Positions 37,444 to 46,764 of a stretch of DNA of 64,000 nt are shown piece after piece (positions within the stretch are counted from its first letter, which is position 1; the number at the start of each line of letters is the position of its first letter). The stretch is taken from positions 34,320 to 98,319 of the forward strand of contig CANNFA010000010.1 of NCBI GenBank assembly GCA_947503765.1. Reading direction: 5' to 3'. The notes beneath the pieces were generated by a model. That model was not told the origin of the DNA, made no database searches, and saw only the letters and a program-made list of their open reading frames with translations. Source of the DNA: an uncultured Paracoccaceae bacterium. Lineage in GTDB: Bacteria; Pseudomonadota; Alphaproteobacteria; Rhodobacterales; Rhodobacteraceae. A program made the translations under genes and the position numbers.

Positions 37444-38895
37444 ATGTCCATCACCGGAGCCCTGAATGCCGCAATGTCCGGTCTGACGGCCACTGCCCGG
37501 CGGGCCGAAACGGTTTCGTCGAACGTGGCGAACGCCGCGACACCCGGCTATGGTCGCCGCGAAGTGCAGCTTTCCTCGGGGCTGGCCGGCGGTCTGGTCG
37601 CCGGTGTGTCCGTGCGCGGTGTCGGGCGCAGCGAGGATCTGATCCTTCTGGGGCAGCGGCGCGAATCACAGGCCGGATTGAACCATGCCGAAACCGGTGC
37701 CGCGTTCCTGGCCGAGCTCGAGGAGGCGATTGGCCTTCCGGGCACTGCGGGGTCGCTCTCGGCGCGGTTGTCCGCGTTCGGTACCGCCCTCAACGAGGCG
37801 GCCAGCAGACCGGATAGCGGCGCGCGGCTGCAGCGTGCAGTCGACGGCGCGGCGGACGTGGCCGGACATCTGAACATGCTGTCCGACCGCGTCCAGGATG
37901 CGCGCCTGCGCGCCGACCAGGAAATCTCCCGCTCGGTCGACCTGCTCAATTCGGCTCTCAAGCAGGTCTCCGGGCTGAACGCCAAGATCGTACAATACGA
38001 CAGCTCCAACCGCGATCTGTCAGGGTTGCAGGACAAGCGGCAGCGCGTCATCGACGACATCGCCGGTCTCGTGCCCATACGTCAGATCGCGCGCGAGAAC
38101 GGGGCCGTCGCGCTTTTCACCTCCGGCGGCGGCAGCCTGGTCGATGGAAAGGCGGCGACGTTCGGTTTCTCCGGTGCCGGGGCAATGGACGCGCAGACGA
38201 CGTTTGCCGGGGGCGGATTGTCGGGGCTGACGATAAACGGCCAGCCGGTCGACCCGCACGCCGCAAACGGCCTTGTCGCGGGCGGCCGCCTCGCGGCTTT
38301 GTTCGAGGTGCGCGATGAAACCGCGCCGAACCTTCAGGCGGGGCTCGATACGGTTGCACGCGATCTGCTCGAGCGAATGCAGGGCACAGCCGTCGATCCG
38401 ACCTTGGCGCCAGGCGATCCCGGTCTTTTCACCGATGGCGGTGCCGCGCTGAATCCCTTGAACGAAGTCGGGCTGTCGGGCCGGATCGCCGTCAACGCCG
38501 CGGTCGATCCCGGTGCCGGCGGTGCCGCCTGGCGGCTTCGTGCGGGGCTGAACGCGCCCGCGCCGGGCGCTGCAGGCGACGCGACGCTGCTGGCGGCCCT
38601 GGGAACGGCTCTTGAGGCTCCCCGGCAGGCAGCCAGTGGCGACACCACCCTGCGCAGCGCGGCGGGCCATGCCGGCGCCTTGCTGTCGCATGTTTCGACC
38701 GCCGCACTCGATGCGGATGCCAAGGTCAGCTTCGCGGCGGCACAGACTGATGCCCTGCGGATGGCCGAATACCAGGACGGGGTCGATACCGACCATGAAA
38801 TGCAGGAACTGATGCTGGTCGAGCAGGCCTATGCCGCCAATGCGCGGGTCATCGCGACGGTCGACACGCTGATCCAGACCTTGTTGGAGATTTGA
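37444..38895 (+). CDS. flgK: Flagellar hook-associated protein 1, FlgK
   Basis: FlgK (HAP1) is the first junction protein between hook and filament. The 483-residue protein starts MSITGALNAAMSGLTATARR with the conserved SSNVANAATPGYGRREV segment, has a helical N-terminal domain with LSDRVQDARLRADQEIS, and ends with MQELMLVEQAYAANARVIAT and VDTLIQTLLEI, the standard FlgK C-terminus. It lies between flgE and flgL, three bases before the latter, which fits an operon. Confidence 0.94.
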   Translation: MSITGALNAAMSGLTATARRAETVSSNVANAATPGYGRREVQLSSGLAGGLVAGVSVRGVGRSEDLILLGQRRESQAGLNHAETGAAFLAELEEAIGLPGTAGSLSARLSAFGTALNEAASRPDSGARLQRAVDGAADVAGHLNMLSDRVQDARLRADQEISRSVDLLNSALKQVSGLNAKIVQYDSSNRDLSGLQDKRQRVIDDIAGLVPIRQIARENGAVALFTSGGGSLVDGKAATFGFSGAGAMDAQTTFAGGGLSGLTINGQPVDPHAANGLVAGGRLAALFEVRDETAPNLQAGLDTVARDLLERMQGTAVDPTLAPGDPGLFTDGGAALNPLNEVGLSGRIAVNAAVDPGAGGAAWRLRAGLNAPAPGAAGDATLLAALGTALEAPRQAASGDTTLRSAAGHAGALLSHVSTAALDADAKVSFAAAQTDALRMAEYQDGVDTDHEMQELMLVEQAYAANARVIATVDTLIQTLLEI

Positions 38896-38898
38896 GCC

Positions 38899-39930
38899 AT
38901 GACGATTCTGACACTCGGGGACCTCGCGACAACCTTTCAGCAACGGCTGCAAAGCGCACGGATCCGCACCGACATGGCGCGCCTCTCGGGGGAAATGGCG
39001 TCCGGCCAGAAAAGCGACCTGCGCGCGGCGACCGGCGGCAACACCGGTATGCTGGCCTCTCTGGACCATCAGATCGCGGCGCTCGGCAGCTTTCAGACGT
39101 CGGCGCGCGAGGCCGGCCTTTTTGCCGGGTCGCTGCAAACCGCGCTGAGCGCCGTGCAGGATTCGGTGACCGGACTGGGGCCGACGCTGGCGCGACTTGC
39201 CTCCGGCGCTCTGGGGGCGGGCACTGCGCAGAACGCTGCCTGGATCGACACGGCCGCAAACGACATGAAGGCGCAATTTTCCGCGGTGGTCTCGAGCTTG
39301 AACACCAGGATTGCGGATCGCGCCCTGCTCGGCGGCACCGCCACTGATGGCCGCCCCCTGGCCGATGCCGAAACGATGCTGGCCGATCTTGTGGCCGTCA
39401 CCGCCGGGGAAACAACGGCTGCTGGCGTGGATGCGGCGGTGACCGCCTGGTTCGACGATCCGGGAGGCGGCTTCGAGACCATCGGTTACCTCGGCAGCAC
39501 CGCGGATCTTGCACCATTTCGCGTCGGACAGGACGAAACCGTAAGCCTTGGCATCACAGCGGCCGACAAGGAATTTCGCGACCTGTTCAAAGGCTACGCG
39601 ATGGGTGCGCTGGTCTCTGCCGGCACGTTGTCGGCGGCTCGGGGCGAGCGTGCCGCGTTGATGCGAACTGCGGGCGAGCGAATGATCGCCGCGGGCGATG
39701 CCTTCACGAACCTGCGCGGCCGGGTCGGCAGTGCCGAAGCGCAGATCGACGCGGCCCAAGGACGCAACGCGGCCGAGACCTCCGCACTCGAAATCGCGCG
39801 AACGGAAATACGCGCGGCCGACCCCTACGAGACGGCGATCGAGCTTCAGGCGACGCAATTGCAGCTTGAATCGCTCTATGCGGTTACCGCGCGCCTATCG
39901 CGCCTGAACCTGACGGAGTTCCTGCGATGA
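38899..39930 (+). CDS. flgL: Flagellar hook-filament junction protein FlgL (flagellin-like)
   Basis: FlgL (HAP3) follows FlgK in the hook-filament junction. The 343-residue protein has a flagellin-like N-terminal coiled coil (FQQRLQSARIRTDMARLSGE, ASGQKSDLRAATGGN) and a C-terminal one (ETSALEIARTEIRAADPYE, LQATQLQLESLYAVTARLSR). Its place between flgK and flgI and its length support FlgL rather than the filament flagellin. Its stop overlaps the flgI start by four bases (ATGA, 39927-39930). Confidence 0.9.
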   Translation: MTILTLGDLATTFQQRLQSARIRTDMARLSGEMASGQKSDLRAATGGNTGMLASLDHQIAALGSFQTSAREAGLFAGSLQTALSAVQDSVTGLGPTLARLASGALGAGTAQNAAWIDTAANDMKAQFSAVVSSLNTRIADRALLGGTATDGRPLADAETMLADLVAVTAGETTAAGVDAAVTAWFDDPGGGFETIGYLGSTADLAPFRVGQDETVSLGITAADKEFRDLFKGYAMGALVSAGTLSAARGERAALMRTAGERMIAAGDAFTNLRGRVGSAEAQIDAAQGRNAAETSALEIARTEIRAADPYETAIELQATQLQLESLYAVTARLSRLNLTEFLR

Positions 39931-41027
39931 TCCGGGCATTCGCGCTGTTCGCAGCCATTATGATGGCCTTGCCCGCCATCGCCGCACCGGTCCGGATCAA
40001 GGATCTGGTCGAGTTCGACGGGGTGCGGGGCAACGATCTGGTTGGCTATGGCCTCGTGGTCGGGCTGAACGGAACCGGTGACGGCATCCGCAACGCGCCT
40101 TTTACCGAAGAGATCATGTCGAACATCCTTGAACGGTTGGGGGTGAACATTACAGGCGAGCAATTTCGGCCGCGCAACGCCGCGGCGGTCTTCGTGACCG
40201 CCGAATTGCCCCCCTTCGCGCGGGCCGGATCGCAGATCGACGTGACGGTCTCGGCAATCGGCGACGCCGGCAGCCTGCTGGGCGGCACGCTGGTGATGAC
40301 CCCGCTCAATGCGGCGGACGGCCAGATCTATGCCGTGGCGCAGGGCACCCTGATTGCCGGCGGCGCCGCCGCCGAGGGTGAGGGCGCGAGTGTTGTCCAG
40401 GGGGTGCCGACGGCAGGCGTAATCCCCTCGGGTGCGCGGGTCGAGCGCGAGATCGCGTTCGATTTCACCGGCCTTGAAACGGTGCGACTTGCATTGCGGA
40501 CCCCCGATTTCACGACCGCCGGCCTGATCGAGGCCGCGATAAATTCGGCGCTGAACCGACGGGTGGCGCGGATGACGGATCCGGGAACCGTTGTTATCGA
40601 CATCACCGCGACCAATGCCATTTCCCCCGCGCACGCGATGGGCCGGATCGAGAATATCGCGATCGAGCCTCAGCGGCGCGCGCGCGTCGTGGTCGATCAG
40701 CGGTCCGGCACCATCGTTCTTGGCGAGGATGTGCGGATCAGCCGTGTGGCCGTTAGCCAAGGGAACCTGACGCTGCGGATAGCGGAAACGCCGATTGTCG
40801 TGCAGCCCAACCCGTTCTCTCCCGGAGAGACGGTGGTGGTGCCGCGTACCGAAGCCGACCTTGTCGAGGAGCCGGGAATCGGTCTGGCCGAGGTGCCTGA
40901 CGGCACGTCGCTGTCAGAGGTGATCGCCGGCCTCAACGCGCTCGGCGTCAATCCGCGCGACATGATCGACATCCTCAAGAGCATCAAGGCTGCCGGTGCG
41001 CTGCATGCGGAGTTCATCGTTCGGTAA
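39927..41027 (+). CDS. flgI: Flagellar P-ring protein FlgI
   Basis: FlgI forms the periplasmic P-ring bushing around the rod. The 366-residue protein has a signal peptide (MIRAFALFAAIMMALPAIAA) and the family stretches VRIKDLVEFDGVRGNDLVGY, VVGLNGTGDGIRN, FTEEIMSNILERLGVN, VTAELPPFARAGSQIDVTVS and, at the end, VIAGLNALGVNPRDMIDILK. It is the last gene of the cluster. The L-ring gene flgH and the chaperone flgA are not beside it. Confidence 0.95.
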   Translation: MIRAFALFAAIMMALPAIAAPVRIKDLVEFDGVRGNDLVGYGLVVGLNGTGDGIRNAPFTEEIMSNILERLGVNITGEQFRPRNAAAVFVTAELPPFARAGSQIDVTVSAIGDAGSLLGGTLVMTPLNAADGQIYAVAQGTLIAGGAAAEGEGASVVQGVPTAGVIPSGARVEREIAFDFTGLETVRLALRTPDFTTAGLIEAAINSALNRRVARMTDPGTVVIDITATNAISPAHAMGRIENIAIEPQRRARVVVDQRSGTIVLGEDVRISRVAVSQGNLTLRIAETPIVVQPNPFSPGETVVVPRTEADLVEEPGIGLAEVPDGTSLSEVIAGLNALGVNPRDMIDILKSIKAAGALHAEFIVR

Positions 41028-41210
41028 AGGCTGCCGATGCACCGTCGGTCGGCCGGTCCAAACCCGGGCCGTCCCGAGAAACGGATGAGCAATCCGGCCC
41101 TCTGTCCTGGCCCGCGTCAAGGGACAGCATGGCTGCCATTTCAAAGCCGACTCGAAGCGCTCCAACCGCAAGGATGACGCATGCCCGTACCCGAGCCAGT
41201 GTCGCTGCGA

Positions 41211-43628
41211 TCAGAAATCCAGATTCGCGACATTCAGCGCGTTTTGCTGGATGAATTCCCGCCGCGGTTCGACCACGTCGCCCATCAGCTTGGTAAAGAT
41301 GTCGTCGGCCTCGGCCAGATCCTCGATCTTGACCTGAAGCAGCGTCCGCGCCTCCGGGTCGAGCGTGGTTTCCCAGAGCTGATCCGGGTTCATCTCGCCC
41401 AGACCCTTGTAGCGTTGCAAGGACAGACCGCGCTCGCCTTCCTCCAGAATGGCCTGCAACAGGCCGAGAGGCCCGTAAATCCGCTGTTCGCGGTCGCGCC
41501 GCACCAGGTCGGACGGGCGGGTATAGACATCGCGGCTGGTTTGCGACACCTCGGACAGCCGCCGGGCCTCGCCCGAACGCAGGACCGCCCCGTCAAGTGT
41601 GCGGATTTCCTCGACGCCGCGCAGGATGCGCGACAGGCGGATCCCGTGATCCTGGGTGATCCGGCCCTGCCAGCCACGCTCGTATTCCTCGGCCACGAGG
41701 TCGAGCCTTGCCGCGACCTCGTTCGCGACAGCCTGCAGATCGGCGTCGGCGCGGCCCGGATCGAATGCACCGGCCAGCGCCGCCTGCTCCAGGATGCTGT
41801 GCGGATAATGCGTCGGGAACGCATCGAGCACGCGCTGGAAGCTGCGCGCGGCCTCGACCACGCGGTGCAGGTCGGCGCCGGCGATTTCTTCGCCGGTCGA
41901 AAGGCGCAGCACGGCGTTCTCGATCCCCTGTGCCATCAGGTAATCTTCGAGCGCGGTCTGATCCTTGAGATACACCTCGGACTTGCCGCGCGACACCTTG
42001 TAGAGCGGCGGCTGCGCGATATAGAGATACCCGCCCTCGATCAGCGCGGGCATCTGCCGGAAGAAGAAGGTCAGCAGCAGCGTGCGGATATGCGCGCCGT
42101 CCACGTCGGCGTCGGTCATGATGATGACCTTGTGATAGCGCAGCTTCTCGATGTCGAACTCGTCGCGGCCGATGCCGGTCCCGAGCGCCATGACGAGGTT
42201 GCCGATGTCCTGGCTGCCCAGCATCCGGTCGAACCGTGCGCGTTCCACGTTCAGGATCTTGCCGCGCAACGGCAGGATCGCCTGGGTGCGCCGGTCGCGC
42301 CCGGTCTGGGCGGAGCCGCCGGCCGAGTCCCCCTCGACCAGGAACAGCTCGCGGTGCCGCGGATCCTTGTTCGAGCATTCCTTGAGTTTGCCCGCGAGGA
42401 AGCTGACGTCGTTTGTGGTCTTTTTCCGCGTCAGGTCACGCGCCTTGCGCGCCGCCTCGCGGGCGACGGCGGCCTCGACGATCTTCGACACGATCATCCG
42501 CGCCGGGGCCGGGTTCTCCTCGAACCACTCGGCCAGCTTTTCGTTCATCAGGCTCTCGACGGCGGGCCGGACTTCGGAGCTGACCAGCTTGTCCTTGGTC
42601 TGCGACGAGAATTTCGGGTCGGGAACCTTGACCGACAGCACGCAGGTCAGCCCCTCGCGCGCATCGTCGCCGGACAGGTTCACCTTTTCCTTCTTGGCGA
42701 TCCCGGACGAGCCGGCATAGAGGTTGATCGTCCGGGTGAGCGCCCCGCGAAACCCGGCGAGATGCGTGCCGCCGTCGCGTTGCGGGATGTTGTTGGTGAA
42801 CGGCAGCACCGTCTCGTGATAGCTGTCGTTCCACCACATCGCCACTTCGACGGTGATCCCCTCGCGCTCTCCGGTGACGAAGATCGGCTCGTCGATCAGC
42901 GGCTGCTTGTGCCGGTCGAGATAGCGCACGAATTCGCGCACGCCGCCTTCGTAGCACAGGTCGGTTTCCAGCGGTTCGGCCGGACGTTCGTCGCGCAGCA
43001 CGATGCGGACCCCGGAATTCAGGAACGCCAGCTCGCGCAGGCGGTTCTCCAGCGTCTTGAACTGGTAGTCGAGGTTGGAAAACGTGCCGAGCGAGGCCAT
43101 GAACCGCACCCGCGTGCCCTTTTCGCCGCCCGCGTCGCCGACAACTTCGAGGTGCCTTACAGTCTCGCCGCCCTCGAACCGGACATTATGCTCCTTGCCG
43201 TTGCGCCAGATGGTCAGTTCCAGCCAGTCCGACAGCGCGTTGACCACCGACACGCCGACCCCGTGCAGGCCGCCCGACACCTTGTAGCTGTTCTGGTCGA
43301 ACTTGCCGCCCGCATGCAGCTGGGTCATGATGACCTCGGCCGCGCTGACGCCTTCCTCGGCATGGATGTCCACGGGAATGCCGCGGCCGTTATCGGTCAC
43401 CGACACGGAGCTGTCGGCGTGGATCGTGACGGTCACCCGGTCGGCATGGCCGGCCAGCGCCTCGTCGATGCCGTTATCGACGACTTCGTAGACCATGTGG
43501 TGCAGGCCCGAGCCGTCGTCGGTATCCCCGATATACATGCCGGGACGCTTGCGAACGGCTTCGAGGCCCCTGAGAACCTTGATTGAATCGGCGCCGTATC
43601 CGTCCGGCTGCCGGGCTGCTTCGACCAT
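41211..43628 (-). CDS. gyrB: DNA gyrase subunit B
   Basis: GyrB is the ATPase subunit of gyrase, which introduces negative supercoils. The 805-residue protein has the GHKL ATPase motifs [30 protein letters not shown] and [15 protein letters not shown], the TOPRIM acidic motifs [11 protein letters not shown] and [17 protein letters not shown], and the C-terminal [19 protein letters not shown]. The ATG at 43628 begins [21 protein letters not shown]. It lies downstream of recF and a LysE-type gene; the gap to flgI on the other strand is 183 bases with nothing recognisable. Confidence 0.97.
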   Translation of the reverse strand: MVEAARQPDGYGADSIKVLRGLEAVRKRPGMYIGDTDDGSGLHHMVYEVVDNGIDEALAGHADRVTVTIHADSSVSVTDNGRGIPVDIHAEEGVSAAEVIMTQLHAGGKFDQNSYKVSGGLHGVGVSVVNALSDWLELTIWRNGKEHNVRFEGGETVRHLEVVGDAGGEKGTRVRFMASLGTFSNLDYQFKTLENRLRELAFLNSGVRIVLRDERPAEPLETDLCYEGGVREFVRYLDRHKQPLIDEPIFVTGEREGITVEVAMWWNDSYHETVLPFTNNIPQRDGGTHLAGFRGALTRTINLYAGSSGIAKKEKVNLSGDDAREGLTCVLSVKVPDPKFSSQTKDKLVSSEVRPAVESLMNEKLAEWFEENPAPARMIVSKIVEAAVAREAARKARDLTRKKTTNDVSFLAGKLKECSNKDPRHRELFLVEGDSAGGSAQTGRDRRTQAILPLRGKILNVERARFDRMLGSQDIGNLVMALGTGIGRDEFDIEKLRYHKVIIMTDADVDGAHIRTLLLTFFFRQMPALIEGGYLYIAQPPLYKVSRGKSEVYLKDQTALEDYLMAQGIENAVLRLSTGEEIAGADLHRVVEAARSFQRVLDAFPTHYPHSILEQAALAGAFDPGRADADLQAVANEVAARLDLVAEEYERGWQGRITQDHGIRLSRILRGVEEIRTLDGAVLRSGEARRLSEVSQTSRDVYTRPSDLVRRDREQRIYGPLGLLQAILEEGERGLSLQRYKGLGEMNPDQLWETTLDPEARTLLQVKIEDLAEADDIFTKLMGDVVEPRREFIQQNALNVANLDF

Positions 43629-43730
43629 GCGGGCTGTCCTCGATGTTTTCCGGGGATTTATAGGCGCTTGTGGGGCCAATGTCACGCGACTGCTACCATA
43701 TTTGGTGGTCCGAATGCCAGATGCAACCGC

Positions 43731-44351
43731 TCAGGTAAGCGGGATCACCAGCCCGACCAGAATAAGCAGCAGACCGGCGGCCAGGTTGGTCCGAAAGAGC
43801 GCCCTGGGCGAGGTCAGAAGCTGCCGCGCGCGGTCGATGAACAGCGCGACGCACAGGTTGCCGATCAGCGGCACGATCATCGACACGCCGACGATCGCCA
43901 GAATGTCGAACCGGGTCAGGCGTGTCAGGTCGAAAAAGCCCGGCAGCATGCCCATGTAGAACAGGATCGCCTTGGGATTGCCCAGGATCACCGCCAGTCC
44001 GGCCAGGAACCCCGCCCACATGCCCGGCCGGGTCAGCCGGCTGTCCTGGGCGATGCTGCGGCGCGCATGCCGCAGGATCAGCGCGCCCATCACCACGAAG
44101 ACCAGCGCCGCGATCCATTTCAAGGCCGCCATGAAGCCGGCAAAGACCGACACCAGCCACGCCACGCCCATCACCGCCAGCAAAGGCCAGAGCGCGTCGC
44201 CCACCACCACGCCCAAGGCCAGCGGCCAGGCCGCGTGGAACCCGCCCGACAATGCCCGCGCCGTCAGCGCAAGCCAGACCGGCCCCGGCGTCAGGAACAG
44301 CACCAGAAGCGCCCCGGCATAGAGCGTCAAATCTAATGCCGTGATGGTCAT
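43731..44351 (-). CDS. LysE/RhtB family exporter between recF and gyrB
   Basis: The 206-residue membrane protein has the LysE layout: LDLTLYAGALLVLFLTPGPV at the N-terminus, FAGFMAALKWIAALVFVVMGA, LAGLAVILGNPKAILFYMG and LPGFFDLTRLTRFDILAIVG, with a C-terminal helix. It exports an amino acid or related compound, unidentified. Its ATG overlaps the recF stop (44348-44351), so it is translationally coupled to a repair gene. A transporter inside the dnaN-recF-gyrB run is unusual for function but may be a lineage trait. Confidence 0.88.
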   Translation of the reverse strand: MTITALDLTLYAGALLVLFLTPGPVWLALTARALSGGFHAAWPLALGVVVGDALWPLLAVMGVAWLVSVFAGFMAALKWIAALVFVVMGALILRHARRSIAQDSRLTRPGMWAGFLAGLAVILGNPKAILFYMGMLPGFFDLTRLTRFDILAIVGVSMIVPLIGNLCVALFIDRARQLLTSPRALFRTNLAAGLLLILVGLVIPLT

Positions 44352-45463
44352 GCGGCCGGGTCTTTCGAAATCTGCGACATGCCATCCGTCTCGTCGACGC
44401 ACAGGAATTGCGCGCGCGCGCCCAGTTCCGTGAACAGCTCGGGTCCGGTGCCGGTCATCCAGGCCTGCGCGCCCAGCGCGTCGATCTCGGCATAAAGCGC
44501 GGCGCGGCGGGCGGCGTCCAGATGCGCGGCCACCTCGTCCAGCAGGAGGATCGGCGGCGCGCCGAGATCGGCGGCCAGCGCGCGCGCATTGGCGAGGATG
44601 ACGGAGATCAGCAGCGCCTTCTGCTCGCCGGTCGAACACTGCCGTGCCGGCACGCCCTTCGCGGCAAAGATGGCGTCCAGATCGGCGCGATGCGGGCCGG
44701 TCAGGGTGCGCCCGGCGACCATGTCGCGCTGCCGGCCCTCGGCGAGCGCGGCGGCGAAACCGTCCGCATCTGCGGGCGTCTCGCTGCCCTCGGCCGCGCC
44801 CAGTGCCAGAGCGGCGACGGGGAACGCCGTCTGCGCCCCCTCCTGCGCGGCGGCCACCCGGTCCAATGCCGCGCGCCGGTTGGATTGGATCGCGCAGCCC
44901 GCCTCGGCCATGCGCGATTCCAGCGCGGCATACCAATGCGCATCGCGCACCTGGTCCTTCAGCAGGCGGTTGCGCTCGCGCATGGCCTTGTCATAGGCCA
45001 GCGACACCTCGGCATGGTCCGGCTCGAAACTCATCGCGATCCGGTCGAGGAACCGGCGCCGCCCGTCCGCGCCCTCGATCCACAGCCGGTCCATCGACGG
45101 GACAAGCCACACCATGCGCAGGATCCGCCCCAGCGCCAACTGCGTCGCCGGCTTGCCGTCGATGGTCACGGCGCGCGCGCCGCCCGGCTGCCACCAGGTT
45201 TCGATCTCGTGCGCGGTATCCGGACCCCGCACCACCGCCGTAACCTTCCAGCCTGCCTGTCCCGGATGCTGTGCCATGTCCTCGGCCGCCGCGCGCCGCA
45301 GCCCGCGGCCCGGCGACAATAGCGACACCGCCTCGAGGATGTTGGTCTTGCCGGCCCCGTTCGGCCCGTGAACGGCCACGGGCCGCGAATCCAGCGTCAG
45401 CACCGCCCGCCGGTGCGACCGGAAATGCGACAGAGCCAGTTCGGTCAGGCACAATCCGGGCAT
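44348..45463 (-). CDS. recF: DNA replication and repair protein RecF
   Basis: RecF is an SMC-like ATPase that helps load RecA at gaps with RecO and RecR. The 371-residue protein has Walker A GPNGAGKTN (33-41), the segment WLVPSMDRLWIEGADGRRRF, LTGPHRADLDAIFAAKG, STGEQKALLISVILANA (signature) and Walker B PILLLDEVAAHLDAARR. It lies 57 bases after dnaN; the gap contains a copy of the post-stop element and its own AGGGG ribosome-binding site. The gene overlaps the LysE-type gene by four bases. Confidence 0.95.
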   Translation of the reverse strand: MPGLCLTELALSHFRSHRRAVLTLDSRPVAVHGPNGAGKTNILEAVSLLSPGRGLRRAAAEDMAQHPGQAGWKVTAVVRGPDTAHEIETWWQPGGARAVTIDGKPATQLALGRILRMVWLVPSMDRLWIEGADGRRRFLDRIAMSFEPDHAEVSLAYDKAMRERNRLLKDQVRDAHWYAALESRMAEAGCAIQSNRRAALDRVAAAQEGAQTAFPVAALALGAAEGSETPADADGFAAALAEGRQRDMVAGRTLTGPHRADLDAIFAAKGVPARQCSTGEQKALLISVILANARALAADLGAPPILLLDEVAAHLDAARRAALYAEIDALGAQAWMTGTGPELFTELGARAQFLCVDETDGMSQISKDPAA

Positions 45464-45471
45464 GACCCCTG

Positions 45472-45520
45472 TTTCACCTTGCTGAAAATACCCCCGCAGG
45501 ACGCACCCGGCGCCGCCGGA
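45472..45520 (-). repeat. Post-stop 3'-UTR element, variant copy 3
   Basis: On the minus strand the dnaN stop TAA (45521-45523) is followed by the hairpin CCGGC-GGC-GCCGG (45519-45507), then TCCTGCGGGGGTATTTTC (45501-45484) and AGCAAGGTGAAAC. The layout is that of copies 1 and 2, with TCCTGCGGGGGTATTT in place of TCCGGCGGGGATATTT. Here it sits inside an operon, between dnaN and recF, so it cannot be a complete terminator. Confidence 0.55.
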
Positions 45521-46639
45521 TTACACCCGCATCGGCATGACGACATAGACCGCCGAATGGTCGTTGCCTTCACGCATCAGCGTCGGATCCCCGGCCGAGT
45601 TGAACAGGAACACCGCGTTCTCGCGGTCCACCTGGCTAGCGATTTCCAGCAGGTATTTGGCGTTGAACCCGATTTCCAGCTTTTCATCGCCGTAGGCGAC
45701 AGCCAGCTCTTCCTCGGCGGCGCCGCTGTCGGGGGCGTTGACGGACAGGATCAGCCGGTCCTCGTCGAGTTGCAGCTTGACCGCGCGGCTGCGCTCCGAC
45801 GACACCGTCGCCACCCGGTCCACGGCCTGGGCGAATTCCTGGGCGTCGACCTCGAGCTGGCGGGTGTTGCCGGTGGGGATCACGCGCGAGTAGTCGGGGA
45901 AGGTGCCGTCGATCACCTTGGAGGTCAGGGTGATGCCGGGCGTGGCAAAGCGCACCTTGGTCTCGGACACCGACACGGCGATCTGCATGTCGTCATCGTC
46001 GAGCAGCTTGCGCAGCTCGCCCACGGTCTTGCGCGGCACGATCACGCCGGGCATGCCCTCCGCGCCCTCGGGCAACTCGGCGTCGATCCGCGCCAGCCGG
46101 TGCCCGTCGGTGGCCACGCAGCGCAGCACGCGGCTGCCGTCCGAATCGGCGACATGCATGTAGACACCGTTCAGGTAATACCGCGTCTCCTCGGTCGAGA
46201 TGGCGAATTTCGACTTGTCGAACAGCCGCCGCAGCACCGGGGCGGCAGCCGAGAAATTCGACTGGTATTCCGACGAGGCCATCACGGGAAAATCCTCTTT
46301 CGGGAGGGTGGCCAGCGTGAAATGCGACCGGCCTGCCGTCACTTCGAGCCGTCCGCTGGCGCCGTCATCGGATAATTGCACAAGCGCGCCGTCGGGAAGC
46401 TTGCGCACGATCTCGTGCAGCATGACCGCGCTGACCGTGGTGGCGCCGGCGCGTTCGACCTGCGCGGCGGCGGTATCGACCACCTCTATGTCCAGATCGG
46501 TCGCGCGGAACGACACGGTGTCGCCCTCGGCCTCGATCAGCACGTTCGCCAGGATCGGGATCGTGTTGCGCCGCTCCACGACGGATTGCGCCTGTCCGAC
46601 AGCCTTCAGCAGCGTGCCGCGCTCGATGGAAATCTTCAT
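45521..46639 (-). CDS. dnaN: DNA polymerase III subunit beta (sliding clamp)
   Basis: DnaN is the ring-shaped clamp that gives the replicative polymerase processivity. The 372-residue protein starts MKISIERGTLLKAVGQAQSV and contains VERRNTIPILANVLIEAEGD, FRATDLDIEV, the YYLNGVYMHV segment, ATDGHRLARID and ends NDHSAVYVVMPMRV, all diagnostic. It lies 125 bases downstream of dnaA in the usual dnaA-dnaN-recF order. Confidence 0.97.
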   Translation of the reverse strand: MKISIERGTLLKAVGQAQSVVERRNTIPILANVLIEAEGDTVSFRATDLDIEVVDTAAAQVERAGATTVSAVMLHEIVRKLPDGALVQLSDDGASGRLEVTAGRSHFTLATLPKEDFPVMASSEYQSNFSAAAPVLRRLFDKSKFAISTEETRYYLNGVYMHVADSDGSRVLRCVATDGHRLARIDAELPEGAEGMPGVIVPRKTVGELRKLLDDDDMQIAVSVSETKVRFATPGITLTSKVIDGTFPDYSRVIPTGNTRQLEVDAQEFAQAVDRVATVSSERSRAVKLQLDEDRLILSVNAPDSGAAEEELAVAYGDEKLEIGFNAKYLLEIASQVDRENAVFLFNSAGDPTLMREGNDHSAVYVVMPMRV

Positions 46640-46764
46640 GGCCCTCGCCCTCGTGACTGCCGCCCGCGCGCCTGCCGCCGGGGCGGAAACCCTACCCGGT
46701 TCCCGCCCCGGCTCAAGTGCTTTTTCGGACAGTGAGTCGCTTTCAAACCAGCGTCAAGGCCCCC

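Noticed and set aside
41181..43586. 801-codon plus-strand frame opposite gyrB
   Set aside because: It is an antisense shadow of a strongly conserved gene and shows no family motif.
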